NCBI GenBank assembly: GCA_938091995.1
Contig: CALKNZ010000003.1
Span: 1 to 38,252, forward strand
Source of the DNA: an uncultured Luminiphilus sp.
GTDB taxonomy: Bacteria > Pseudomonadota > Gammaproteobacteria > Pseudomonadales > Halieaceae
DNA length: 38,252 nucleotides
Direction: 5' to 3'
The stretch's first letter is position 1, and the number at the start of each line of letters is the position of its first letter. Below the pieces are notes generated by a model, which was not told the origin of the DNA, searched no databases, and saw nothing but the letters and a program-made list of their open reading frames with translations. Positions 1-7,809 of this stretch are shown piece by piece. Both the position numbers and the translations under genes were made by a program.

Positions 1-780
1 GAAACGCACCCGCTTGGTATTGTGATCGAGCCGGGGATGCCCGCGTATCCGCCGCGGTACACCCAGTTACAAGTTGTCCAGCCCACCCAGCAGTTTGGTA
101 AGAACGGGGCTTCAGCTTTTGGCTGGGAAGCCAGTTGGAACGACGACATGGTGCAGATGTGGTTGGGCACGGGCCCACAGCTCGATGGGCTGGGCCATAT
201 GGGCGAAGCGGGCATGTTTTATAACTGCAATCGAGGCGAGGATTTTGCCGAGATCACAGGGCTTACGCGTCTCGACACCAGTCAGGTGCCACCCATTGTG
301 GCTCGAGGTGTGCTCATCGATATGGCGAAGCACCTCAAAGTTGCTTCCCTAGACGCCGGTCAACCGATCACCAGTGAACAGCTAAAAGCGGCAATGGCAG
401 ACCAAAATATTACGGTGGGTAGTGGCGATGTGATTTTGATTCATACGGGCTATACCGATGCCACGTTAAAGTCCAATCCAGAACTTTGGGGTAGCACTAT
501 TCCGGGCATAACGAATGAGGCCGCCGTATTTTTGGCAAGTTTGCAACCGGTTGCTGTAGGCGCCGATACCTGGGGGTTAGCGGCTGTGCCGCCCGCTGAG
601 GGGGACCGCGCCTTTTATGATCATGTGGTGCTGTTAAAAGACAACGGCATTTATATTCTCGAAACGATGAACACGGGGCGACTCGCGCAGGAGTCCGTGT
701 CTGAGTTCATGTTTGTTTTGGGTCAGGCGCGATTGAAGGGGTCCGTGCAAATGATTATCAACCCGGTTGCGATGTGGTGA
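1..780 (+). CDS. Cyclase-family (kynurenine formamidase-like) hydrolase, 5' partial
   Basis: The reading frame is open from base 1, so the N-terminus lies outside the window; about 259 residues and the stop are visible. A GTG at 22 is in frame, but nothing suggests it is the true start. The fold assignment rests on the conserved stretch GTGPQLDGLGHMGE and the later segments GSGDVILIHTGYTD and AVGADTWGLAAVPP, typical of the cyclase/arylformamidase-like family (PF04199). Canonical members use HxGTHxDxPxH to bind metal. Here the first and middle His are absent while the Asp and last His remain, as in the GGTQWDGLGH-type subfamily. Such enzymes usually hydrolyse amides or cyclic esters; the substrate is unknown. 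The next gene is 213 bp downstream, so no operon is evident. Confidence 0.8.
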   Translation, partial: ETHPLGIVIEPGMPAYPPRYTQLQVVQPTQQFGKNGASAFGWEASWNDDMVQMWLGTGPQLDGLGHMGEAGMFYNCNRGEDFAEITGLTRLDTSQVPPIVARGVLIDMAKHLKVASLDAGQPITSEQLKAAMADQNITVGSGDVILIHTGYTDATLKSNPELWGSTIPGITNEAAVFLASLQPVAVGADTWGLAAVPPAEGDRAFYDHVVLLKDNGIYILETMNTGRLAQESVSEFMFVLGQARLKGSVQMIINPVAMW

Positions 781-931
781 CCCGGTTTCGAGGGTAAGCA
801 CTGGGCGTCACCGATGTGAGTTACGGGTTGTTGCTCTTAACGCCAAAGTTCCATAGTCGAGTTTGATGACGCGGGATGACAACCTTCGATGTTAGTATCA
901 GTGTCGTGGGCGGCTTGCTGGAGTGAGATGT

Positions 932-945
932 TCCAAGGCCTTGGA
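932..945. promoter_or_regulatory. 14-bp perfect palindrome upstream of the dioxygenase gene
   Basis: TCCAAGGCCTTGGA is a perfect palindrome lying 49-62 bases before the ATG of the TauD-like gene. It could be an operator for a dimeric regulator. No regulator gene is nearby and no T-run follows, so a terminator is unlikely. A chance palindrome is possible. Confidence 0.35.
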
Positions 946-993
946 TAACTAACTGTGATCGAAGAGTAAGGACGGGGCAAGGAGGTGGAGGCC

Positions 994-1815
994 ATGCAGG
1001 TTAGACGTATCGCTGGTGCTTTGGGGGCTGAGATTAAGGGTGTTGACCTGGGGCAACCCTTAACACCAGAAATCTCGACCGCTATTCGCGATCTGCTCAA
1101 TGAGCACGAGGTCCTTTTTTTTCGTAGTCAGGCCATCGAACCCGGCCAGCAGCGTGACTTAGCTTCTATTTTTGGACCTTTGCAAACCCATCCTGCGTAC
1201 GGAACGGTTGAGGGCATACCTGAGGTCATGATCCTCGAGAGTACCGTTGAAAAGCCTTCTAAGATTGAGGTCTGGCACTCTGATATGACCTTCCGCCAAC
1301 ACCCCCCTTCGGTCACCGTGTTGCGCGGTATGGTGATACCGAATGTTGGCGGTGATACGTTGTTTGCAAGTATGACCAGTGCCTACGACGCGCTGTCTGA
1401 AGGTATGAAAGTTTATCTCGACGGTCTGGTTGCAGTTCACGATTTTGCTCAGGGGTTTCGAGAAAGCCTGGCTGAGCCAGGGGGGCGTGAACGTTTGGGC
1501 GATGCGCTCTTAGAGAATCCGCCGGTGCGACACCCCGTGGTTCAGGTGCATCCTGAGACCGGGAAAAAAGTACTGTTCGTTAATGCGTTATTCACGACGC
1601 ATATAGAAGGCTTACCCCCGTTGGAATCTTTGGCTTTGTTAGATTTTCTGTGTCAGCACGCAGCCCTGCCGGAACATACCTGCCGCTTTCAATGGACGCC
1701 GGACAGCGTGGTGCTCTGGGATAACCGCAGCACGCAACACAAGCCTGTTAATGACTTTTTGCCCGCTCCGCGCTGTCTGCATCGTGTGGTGAGCGAAGGC
1801 GACCAACCCTACTGA
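994..1815 (+). CDS. TauD/TfdA-family Fe(II)/2-oxoglutarate dioxygenase
   Basis: A 273-residue member of the TauD/TfdA family (usual length about 280), which couples decarboxylation of 2-oxoglutarate to oxygenation of a small substrate such as a sulfonate or aryloxyalkanoate. Visible features are the HxD facial-triad motif in EVWHSDMTF (H95, D97), the segment HPETGKKVLFVN, the distal His in WDNRSTQHKPVNDF, and the 2-oxoglutarate-binding Arg in RCLHRVV near the C-terminus. A GTG at 985 is also in frame, but AAGGAGG at 979-985 sits 8 bases before the ATG at 994 and overlaps that GTG, so 994 is preferred. The gene ends 4 bp from the convergent symporter gene. The substrate cannot be told from sequence; taurine specificity is not claimed. 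Confidence 0.88.
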   Translation: MQVRRIAGALGAEIKGVDLGQPLTPEISTAIRDLLNEHEVLFFRSQAIEPGQQRDLASIFGPLQTHPAYGTVEGIPEVMILESTVEKPSKIEVWHSDMTFRQHPPSVTVLRGMVIPNVGGDTLFASMTSAYDALSEGMKVYLDGLVAVHDFAQGFRESLAEPGGRERLGDALLENPPVRHPVVQVHPETGKKVLFVNALFTTHIEGLPPLESLALLDFLCQHAALPEHTCRFQWTPDSVVLWDNRSTQHKPVNDFLPAPRCLHRVVSEGDQPY

Positions 1816-1819
1816 TCTT

Positions 1820-3271
1820 TTAGTATCGAGCGTCAGATCTCAGCTTTTGAATGTATTGGGTGACGTCGGCTTTCACCTCGGGGGCGAACAGGTACAGGGC
1901 GATCAAATTCGGTATGGCAATCACAAAAATCATGGCATCTGAGAAATCGAGTACGGCTTTGAGCTGTAACATGCATCCGATCACAATGAAGCCGCAGAAT
2001 AAGAGCTGAAAGCACAGTTGACCCGCACGGCTTTCGCCAAATAAATAGGTCCAGCCTTTTAGCCCGTAGTAAGACCAGGCCAGCAGGCTGGAGAAAGCAA
2101 ACAATAAGGCCGCGACGGCGATGACATAGGGTGCGAAATCAAAATGCACCGCGAAAGCTGCCGATGTCAGCTCAATACCAGCGACTTCGGTACCCATGAG
2201 GCCGTTGGGAATGGCGCTGGTGAGAATGACCAACGAGCTCAAGCTAAGAATAATCACCGTATCGATGAAGGGTTCTAACAGTGCGGTAATACCCTCAGAT
2301 GCGGGTTCATCGGTTTGAACCGCCGAGTGGGCAATAGATGCCGATCCCAGTCCCGCCTCATTAGAAAATAAGGCCCGCTGAAACCCGATCACCATGGCAC
2401 CGAGCGCACCGCCGGTTGCCCCCTCACGTGTAAACGCACCTTGCATAACCGCTTGTAGGGCCCCTGGGATATGTTCAGCACTCAAACCGATCACGATCAG
2501 AGCGCTAATAATGTAGAGACTTGCCATAAATGGCACGAGCACTACGGTGACTTTAGCAATAGAGCGAATGCCGCCAATAACCACCAGTGCAACAACAATG
2601 GCGAGTGCCAAACCGAAAAACCAACCGCGATCACTAAGCCAGCTAGCATCCCCTCCGGTGATCACCAGGAACTGTGTGTAGGCTTGATTGGCTTGGAACA
2701 TATTGCCAATACCAAACCCCGCGATAACCAGGGCGAGGGCATAAAAACAGCCCATAAAACGGCCCAGTCCTGGCCACTGTCTGTGCTGAAACCAGTGCTC
2801 AAGATAGTACATGGGGCCCCCCGAGACACTGCCATCGGGATTGTGCCGTCGGTATTTCACGCCCAGTGTACATTCCACCAGTTTGGTGGACATCGATAAA
2901 ACCCCTGCGATCAGCAACCAAAAGGCGGCTCCCGGCCCGCCCAAGCTTATTGCAACGGCCACCCCGCCAATGTTACCAACGCCTACCGTACCTGATACCG
3001 CTGTCGCGACAGCCTTAAAGTGGCTGATCTCGCCTTTTGCTTCCGGGTCACTGAAATCGCCGCGCACGTGGCGCAGGGCGAGCCACAGTGCTCTAAAGTT
3101 GATAAAACGCAAGTACACGGTGAAATACACGGCTGCGGCTGCAAGCCATAAGACAATGAGGGGCAGCTCGTTATCACCTATGGGAACGGCATAGAAAACA
3201 AAACCGGACACTGCAGAAGCAACGGGGGCGAGAAGTGCTTCTACCGTTGCGTCAATCCCTACATCAGCCAT
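1820..3271 (-). CDS. AGCS-family sodium:alanine/glycine symporter
   Basis: A 483-residue inner-membrane carrier of the alanine-or-glycine:cation symporter family, importing small neutral amino acids with Na+. The family signature GVGNIGGVAVAISLGGPGA is present near residues 95-115, followed by the conserved GGPMYYLE and FSNEAGLGSASIAHSAV segments. Around ten or more hydrophobic helices are evident. Length matches the family (about 450-530). The ATG has AGGGAAAA a few bases upstream on the minus strand. The gene is convergent with the dioxygenase, and the porin gene lies upstream on the same strand, closed by its own terminator, so the symporter probably has a separate promoter. Exact substrate (Ala, Gly, Gln) is not determined. 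Confidence 0.93.
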   Translation of the reverse strand: MADVGIDATVEALLAPVASAVSGFVFYAVPIGDNELPLIVLWLAAAAVYFTVYLRFINFRALWLALRHVRGDFSDPEAKGEISHFKAVATAVSGTVGVGNIGGVAVAISLGGPGAAFWLLIAGVLSMSTKLVECTLGVKYRRHNPDGSVSGGPMYYLEHWFQHRQWPGLGRFMGCFYALALVIAGFGIGNMFQANQAYTQFLVITGGDASWLSDRGWFFGLALAIVVALVVIGGIRSIAKVTVVLVPFMASLYIISALIVIGLSAEHIPGALQAVMQGAFTREGATGGALGAMVIGFQRALFSNEAGLGSASIAHSAVQTDEPASEGITALLEPFIDTVIILSLSSLVILTSAIPNGLMGTEVAGIELTSAAFAVHFDFAPYVIAVAALLFAFSSLLAWSYYGLKGWTYLFGESRAGQLCFQLLFCGFIVIGCMLQLKAVLDFSDAMIFVIAIPNLIALYLFAPEVKADVTQYIQKLRSDARY

Positions 3272-3507
3272 TGAAATTTTCCCTAATCTGCAGCGTCGAG
3301 GTTCGCCTCTACCGCAGGAATTTGCAAGGGTATAAACGGGAGTCTGGGGTCAACCCATGCAAACGGATTAGCGTTGGCACAGCGATTCGACGAAGTCACC
3401 GAGGTAATAAGAGTTATTGAGTCACAGAAAAACTCAAACCACCCTCGAACAGGCCGTTAAAGCGCTCGTTTGGCATAGCACGAAAACTACAAGGCCAAAC
3501 TTGAGGC

Positions 3508-3534
3508 AAAAAAAAGCCCGCTCAGAAGCGGGCT
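3508..3534 (-). terminator. Rho-independent terminator of the porin gene
   Basis: Read on the minus strand: AGCCCGCT, loop TCTG, AGCGGGCT, then a run of eight T. The 8-bp GC-rich stem plus T-run starts 15 bases after the porin stop codon. It separates the porin transcript from the symporter gene. Confidence 0.9.
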
Positions 3535-3549
3535 CTGTTGCCGTCAGTC

Positions 3550-4290
3550 TTACATAGAGATGTCGACGGCATAGCTAATGACAAATTTGATTTGATCGTT
3601 GTCGTAGCCCCCATCAGCCGCTGGACCCTCGACATCGGTTGAGCTCATCATAAAGGCGAAGCCATCCTTAGCCACGCTGATATTGTAGTCATAGTAGCCC
3701 CCAGTGGTGCCATTAAAAGCTTCCGCAAAGTCACCATCGTGATAGCCCACATGAAGCCCTATGCCTACGCCGTTGCTGATTTCAAAGCCATAATCTGCTG
3801 AGACGTAATAAGTGCTTCCTGCATCAAAATCCTGCCCGGGACCTTCGTCAGCCTCGGTATTGGTGAGTACCCAGACGCCACCACTGAAACCACCGAATCC
3901 AACTTTGGCGTAGACCTCGCCGAAGTCAAATTCTGCTTCTTTGTCGTAGTTGTAGTAGAGGTAACCCACATCCCAACTGACCCCCCCTGTTTCAAACGCG
4001 AATCCTGCATAGAGGTCGTGTTCGTAGGAGTAAACGTCTGACGGACCGTAATTGACATTAGACACCCAGGTCCCGGCATAAAAACCACCATCTGATGCGT
4101 AATCGATGCCGCCTTGTACCGCCGAGTTGTTTTCTGTTTGAGTCAGGCCTCGCCAAATGTAGTTGTTGGTCACAGCCGCGTTGGCACTCCATTCACCAGC
4201 CTGAGTGGGTAGGGCGAGTGCACTCAGCGATAAAGCAGAAACGGCGGTCAGGGTTCTTACAGATGTACTGGGGGAAAACTTGAATTTCAT
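3550..4290 (-). CDS. TorF-family putative porin (Gcw_chp family)
   Basis: A 246-residue outer-membrane protein of the Gcw_chp/TorF putative porin family. The N-terminus is a signal peptide (MKFKF start, hydrophobic SALSLSALALPTQA, likely cleavage after TQA). The mature start, GEWSANAAVTNNYIWRGLTQ, and the alternating aromatic beta-strand segments (GGFYAGTWVSNVNYG, DVGYLYYNY, YYDYNISVAKDG) are typical of this beta-barrel family. The start is set at 4290 because GAGGA lies 7 bases upstream; a longer frame to 4365 adds a non-secretory N-terminus. The C-terminal IKFVISYAVDISM is weakly amphipathic. A sigma54-type promoter, IHF-like and NtrC-like sites lie upstream, so expression under nitrogen limitation is inferred. 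The solute transported is unknown. Confidence 0.88.
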   Translation of the reverse strand: MKFKFSPSTSVRTLTAVSALSLSALALPTQAGEWSANAAVTNNYIWRGLTQTENNSAVQGGIDYASDGGFYAGTWVSNVNYGPSDVYSYEHDLYAGFAFETGGVSWDVGYLYYNYDKEAEFDFGEVYAKVGFGGFSGGVWVLTNTEADEGPGQDFDAGSTYYVSADYGFEISNGVGIGLHVGYHDGDFAEAFNGTTGGYYDYNISVAKDGFAFMMSSTDVEGPAADGGYDNDQIKFVISYAVDISM

Positions 4291-4376
4291 AGTGGGTCCT
4301 CGTAAACAGCATGAAAGAGTGAAACTCTGTGTTCGTGGGAAGCTACATGCCTCCCTTTGCGGCACACTCTGCAGTT

Positions 4377-4392
4377 AGCATGGACCTTGCCA
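4377..4392 (-). promoter_or_regulatory. Predicted sigma54 (RpoN) promoter for the porin gene
   Basis: On the minus strand the sequence is TGGCAAGGTCCATGCT. This matches the -24/-12 consensus TGGCACG-N4-TTGCW, with exactly ten bases between the invariant GG and GC. The -12 GC lies about 88 bases before the porin ATG, leaving a leader of roughly 75 bases. An IHF-like site and an NtrC-like site lie upstream, which raises confidence. Confidence 0.65.
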
Positions 4393-4399
4393 ACTTTTT

Positions 4400-4412
4400 T
4401 AAGTCTCTGATA
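4400..4412 (-). promoter_or_regulatory. Predicted IHF binding site
   Basis: On the minus strand TATCAGAGACTTA fits WATCARNNNNTTR at every position. It lies just upstream of the -24 element in an AT-rich stretch, the usual place for IHF to bend DNA between an enhancer and a sigma54 promoter. IHF consensus matches occur by chance in AT-rich DNA, so the context carries much of the weight. Confidence 0.5.
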
Positions 4413-4490
4413 AATATACATAAACCGAGTTTTTTTAAGTGGTTTAGCCGGGCAAGACGGCTGCCTTCTAGCGCTCTTTTAGGGCGGGGC

Positions 4491-4507
4491 TGCACCAAAA
4501 TTGAGCA
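4491..4507. promoter_or_regulatory. Predicted NtrC (GlnG) enhancer site
   Basis: TGCACCAAAATTGAGCA agrees at 15 of 17 positions with the enterobacterial NtrC consensus TGCACCWWWWTGGTGCA. Its centre is about 130 bases upstream of the inferred sigma54 transcription start, within the usual enhancer range. No convincing second site was found at the typical 32-bp offset. This 387-bp gap (4291-4677) between the porin and the secreted-protein gene holds no convincing gene. Confidence 0.55.
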
Positions 4508-4677
4508 TCAATGCTGCCCCAAGAATGAGCCTTGCGCTGCTATTTTGAGTAGCGTGTCGCTGGTTGGGGTAGAGGTTGGCGATAAGAGGGTGGCGATTGA
4601 GACGAAAGAGAAGACTAAACCGCGAGTCTGTGCGTAACAGCAAAAAATATACACAGATCTCATTAGGGAGAAATCAA

Positions 4678-5064
4678 TTGAAGCGCGTTATTTTGGGTCT
4701 ACTTTTTACCTGTTCAGCTAGTGCGGTGATCGCAGAGATAGATTGTCAGGCCGTTGTGGCAGCAACGTTGGATGAGCTGGCTCTAGGAGCTCCGTCAGGG
4801 TGGACAGATACCGATGCTGACTTGGCGAGATCTGCGGCGGGATCGGCATGCTTAAAAGCGGCATCGGGACGGTATGGCGATGACCTTACGGTGGAATCTA
4901 TTGGCGTCTCATCTGATACTCCGGGAGCAACGAACGCTAGTGGCAATGCGGTAGAGAACCAAAATGATCCAGAGGGCGAAGAGACGGGTGGATTCCGGAT
5001 TAAGCCGATGACGGGTTCGCCAACCCAAAAACCTTATGAGCGCGCGAGATCAGTCGACAACTAA
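4678..5064 (+). CDS. Small secreted protein of unknown function
   Basis: No family recognised. A TTG start at 4678 is chosen because AGGGAG lies 7 bases upstream and it begins directly with a clean signal peptide (MKRVILGLLFTCSASAVIA, cleavage likely before EIDC). The longer frame back to an ATG at 4576 would add a basic, non-secretory extension. The mature protein, about 109 residues, has two Cys (in EIDCQAV and GSACLKA) that could form a disulfide, an Ala-rich helical first half, and a low-complexity Asn/Glu/Gly/Pro second half that looks disordered. It is transcribed away from the porin and shares the regulatory gap at 4291-4677. Periplasmic location is inferred; function unknown. Confidence 0.6.
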   Translation: MKRVILGLLFTCSASAVIAEIDCQAVVAATLDELALGAPSGWTDTDADLARSAAGSACLKAASGRYGDDLTVESIGVSSDTPGATNASGNAVENQNDPEGEETGGFRIKPMTGSPTQKPYERARSVDN

Positions 5065-5257
5065 GCTAGTCCATGGCTGATGAAGCCACTGTCTCGGCGG
5101 CTTCTGGCCTACCACGCTTACAGGGTGCTACACCCATAGGATAGTAAAAGGCAAGGCGTTGGCCGTGCAGGTACAGCCGTGTTCTGAGACGTCACAAGGG
5201 CGCAGTGGCCGCGAGGTGGGTTAAGACATAGATCCGTCACTCAACAATGCGTGGCGC

Positions 5258-5288
5258 AAAAAAAAACCGGCAGTGACACTGCCGGTTT
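5258..5288 (-). terminator. Rho-independent terminator of katG
   Basis: On the minus strand AAACCGGCAGTG pairs with CACTGCCGGTTT around a tight loop, followed by a run of nine T (5258-5266 as A on the plus strand). It begins 22 bases after the katG stop codon. The long stem and T-run make this a strong call. Confidence 0.93.
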
Positions 5289-5309
5289 CCTTGGAGAGGG
5301 ATCGAGCAC

Positions 5310-7568
5310 TTATCGTGCTACGACGGATTGACCGCTACTGGGGTTAACCCCTTCATGGTCAAAGCGGTCATTGTTCATGACCTCAACCCAGGCAGCGACG
5401 AAATCATCGACGAATTTTTCACTACCGTCGTTAGCCGCATAAACCTCTGCAATCGCTCGAAGCTCAGCGCTTGATCCAAACATCAAATCGACTGGCGTTG
5501 CCATCCACTTGCGCGCCCCTGTACTACGATCAGTGCCGACATATTGGCCTTCAAAATCACCCGAGGCCTGCCAAACTGTTCCCATATCTAAAAGGTTGAC
5601 GAAAAAGTCTGTCGTTAACAGACCTTCACGATCGGTAAACACGCCGCTGTCGCCGTTATTACTACTGCCACTGAGCACGCGCAGGCCCCCAACAAGTGCA
5701 GTCATTTGTGCTGGAGTTAGATCGAGCTGATTTGACTTGTCGATCATGGCATTGATGGGTGATAGATAGTTCGAGCCTTGATCGTAGTAATTGCGGAAGC
5801 CATCAGCTGTAGATTCCAAGTGAGAGAAGGACGCGACATCGGTGAATTCTTGACTCGCATCCATACGGCCGGGTGTAAATGGCACCGTGACAGAGTGTCC
5901 AGCCTCTGCTGCAGCTTTTTCTATAGCGGCAGATCCGCCAAGTACAATCATATCGGCCATCGATACCTGCTTACCGTCGGTTTGACGGTTGTTAAATGCC
6001 TCTTGAACTTTTGCAAGCTCCGCCAAAACTGTACTCAGTTCCTTGGGATTGTTGATGGGCCAGTCCTTCATGGGTGCTAAACGAATACGCGCACCGTTTG
6101 CACCCCCGCGCATATCGCTATCACGGTAGCTGGAGGCTGAAGCCCAGGCCGTTCGAACGAGCTGAGGTATTGACACATCAGCGGCCAAAATAGCGGCTTT
6201 TAACGTTGCTGTGTCAGCCTCAGAAATCAGTGGGTGGTTGATTTCAGGGATTGGATCCTGCCACAGGAGAACTTCATCGGGTACATCAGCACCTACATAA
6301 CGGGCCCTGGGACCCATATCGCGGTGGGTTAGTTTAAACCAGGCCCGGGCAAAAGCGTCTTCAAACTCTGCGGGGTTGGCTAAAAATTTCTGAGAGATTT
6401 CACGGTAGGCTGGATCAACCTTGAGTGATAAATCTGTGGTAAACATAATCGGGGCATGAGTTTTACCGCTGACATGCGCATCGGGTACTGTTCCCGCACC
6501 GTTGCCATCCGTTGGAATCCACTGAATGGCTCCCGCCGGGCTTTTGGTCATTTCCCAATCGTAGGCAAAGAGGTTAGCCAAATACATCATGCTCCACTGG
6601 GTGGGAGTTGCCGTCCAGGCGCCCTCAAATCCGGAGGTAATGGTGTCCTCGGAGTGTCCCTTACCACAGCTATTTTTCCAACCAAAGCTCTGTTCTTCAA
6701 TGTTTGCTCCACCAGGCTCTACGCTTAGGCACCCGGCGGGTTTGTGAGCGCCGTGAGCCTTGCCAAAGCTGTGTCCACCGGCAATGAGCGCCACGGTTTC
6801 GGCATCGTTCATGGCCATGCGGCCGAAGGTCTCGCGAATATCATGAGCCGCCAGTGCAGGATCGGGGTTGCCGTTAGGGCCTTCGGGATTCACGTAAATT
6901 AAGCCCATTTGAACCGCTGCAAGCGGATTCTTAAGGTCGCGCTTTCCAGCGTAACGCTCGTCAGCCAGCATGACTTTTTCTGGCCCCCAATAGACGAGAT
7001 CGGGCTCCCAATCATCAGCTCGGCCTCCGGCGAAGCCAAACGATTTAAAACCCATATCTTCCATGGCTACGGTCCCGGCGAGGATCATCAAATCAGCCCA
7101 GGAAACTTGTCGGCCGTATTTCTGCTTGACGGGCCACATCAATCGTCGCGCTTTATCTAAGTTGCCATTGTCCGGCCAGCTATTGAGTGGCTCAAATCGT
7201 TGCTGACCACCGCCAGCGCCTCCCCGGCCATCGGCAACCCTGTAAGTGCCGGCACTGTGCCATGCCATGCGGATGAAGAAGGGGCCGTAGTGACCGTAAT
7301 CCGCAGGCCACCAGTCCTGGGAATCGGTCAATGTGGCTCGTACATCGGCTTTGAGGGCTTCCATGTCGACCTTGGCAAACTCCGCCGCATAGTTAAAGTT
7401 GGCACCGTAGGGATTTGAATCGGGGTTGTGCTGCCGCAGGGGTGTGAGGTCGATTCTATCGGGCCACCAAAATGTAGGAGGTTTGGCAAAGGTATTTTCG
7501 GCTTGAACTGAACCGGCTAGGGACGTAGATACCGCTATGGCTGCTGCCAGTGCTCTAATATTGAACAT
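5310..7568 (-). CDS. katG: Catalase-peroxidase KatG with signal peptide (periplasmic)
   Basis: A bifunctional haem catalase-peroxidase of 752 residues that removes H2O2. The distal site [11 protein letters not shown] gives R100, W103 and H104. The covalent Met-Tyr-Trp adduct residues are Y225 (in IYVNPEGP) and M251 (in GRMAMND) with W103. The proximal haem ligand is H266 in [13 protein letters not shown]-terminal catalytic and C-terminal pseudo-peroxidase halves are both present, so length is normal. The start at 7568 has AGAGGA 8 bases upstream and yields a signal peptide ([23 protein letters not shown], then ENTF). An ATG at 7595 has no ribosome site. Most KatGs are cytosolic; export, as in KatP-type enzymes, is inferred from this N-terminus. 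The gene is divergent from the propionyl-CoA synthetase gene and ends in a strong terminator. Confidence 0.96.
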   Translation of the reverse strand: MFNIRALAAAIAVSTSLAGSVQAENTFAKPPTFWWPDRIDLTPLRQHNPDSNPYGANFNYAAEFAKVDMEALKADVRATLTDSQDWWPADYGHYGPFFIRMAWHSAGTYRVADGRGGAGGGQQRFEPLNSWPDNGNLDKARRLMWPVKQKYGRQVSWADLMILAGTVAMEDMGFKSFGFAGGRADDWEPDLVYWGPEKVMLADERYAGKRDLKNPLAAVQMGLIYVNPEGPNGNPDPALAAHDIRETFGRMAMNDAETVALIAGGHSFGKAHGAHKPAGCLSVEPGGANIEEQSFGWKNSCGKGHSEDTITSGFEGAWTATPTQWSMMYLANLFAYDWEMTKSPAGAIQWIPTDGNGAGTVPDAHVSGKTHAPIMFTTDLSLKVDPAYREISQKFLANPAEFEDAFARAWFKLTHRDMGPRARYVGADVPDEVLLWQDPIPEINHPLISEADTATLKAAILAADVSIPQLVRTAWASASSYRDSDMRGGANGARIRLAPMKDWPINNPKELSTVLAELAKVQEAFNNRQTDGKQVSMADMIVLGGSAAIEKAAAEAGHSVTVPFTPGRMDASQEFTDVASFSHLESTADGFRNYYDQGSNYLSPINAMIDKSNQLDLTPAQMTALVGGLRVLSGSSNNGDSGVFTDREGLLTTDFFVNLLDMGTVWQASGDFEGQYVGTDRSTGARKWMATPVDLMFGSSAELRAIAEVYAANDGSEKFVDDFVAAWVEVMNNDRFDHEGVNPSSGQSVVAR

Positions 7569-7809
7569 CGGGTTTTTCCTCTTTTTCGGTTGCATAGGTC
7601 TTTTATAACGTCATCGCTCAAAGTAACGGGTTGAGTTTTTGGCGCTTGATGGCTCTAATCTAGGCCTTCGCAGTATGATCGGCAAACAGATTGTTTTAGA
7701 TTCTGCAATCGAAAAAATTGATCATAGAACAAATAAGCATTCAGAAAATTGTCAGCGTTGTTAAAGCGCTTGTCGGGCATGAGGCTTTATCGGCCTTTAA
7801 GGAGAGAGC

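Noticed and set aside
2471-2899. 142-codon frame antisense to the symporter gene
   Set aside because: It is a frame shadow of a well-supported membrane protein, with composition typical of reverse-strand reading.
3272-3500. Possible glycine riboswitch upstream of the AGCS symporter
   Set aside because: Only a short GAGG/CCTC hairpin (around 3298-3309) was found; the conserved glycine-aptamer elements are not evident.
4329-4637. 102-codon frame on the plus strand between the porin and the secreted-protein gene
   Set aside because: It has no recognisable protein character, no good ribosome site, and runs over the sigma54/IHF/NtrC region.
5082-5104. Hairpin GAAGCC/GGCTTC after the small secreted-protein gene as its terminator
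   Set aside because: The loop is 11 bases and no T-run follows.
7596-7809. OxyR site between katG and prpE
   Set aside because: I could not find a convincing pair of ATAG/CTAT-type elements; scattered matches in AT-rich DNA are not enough.
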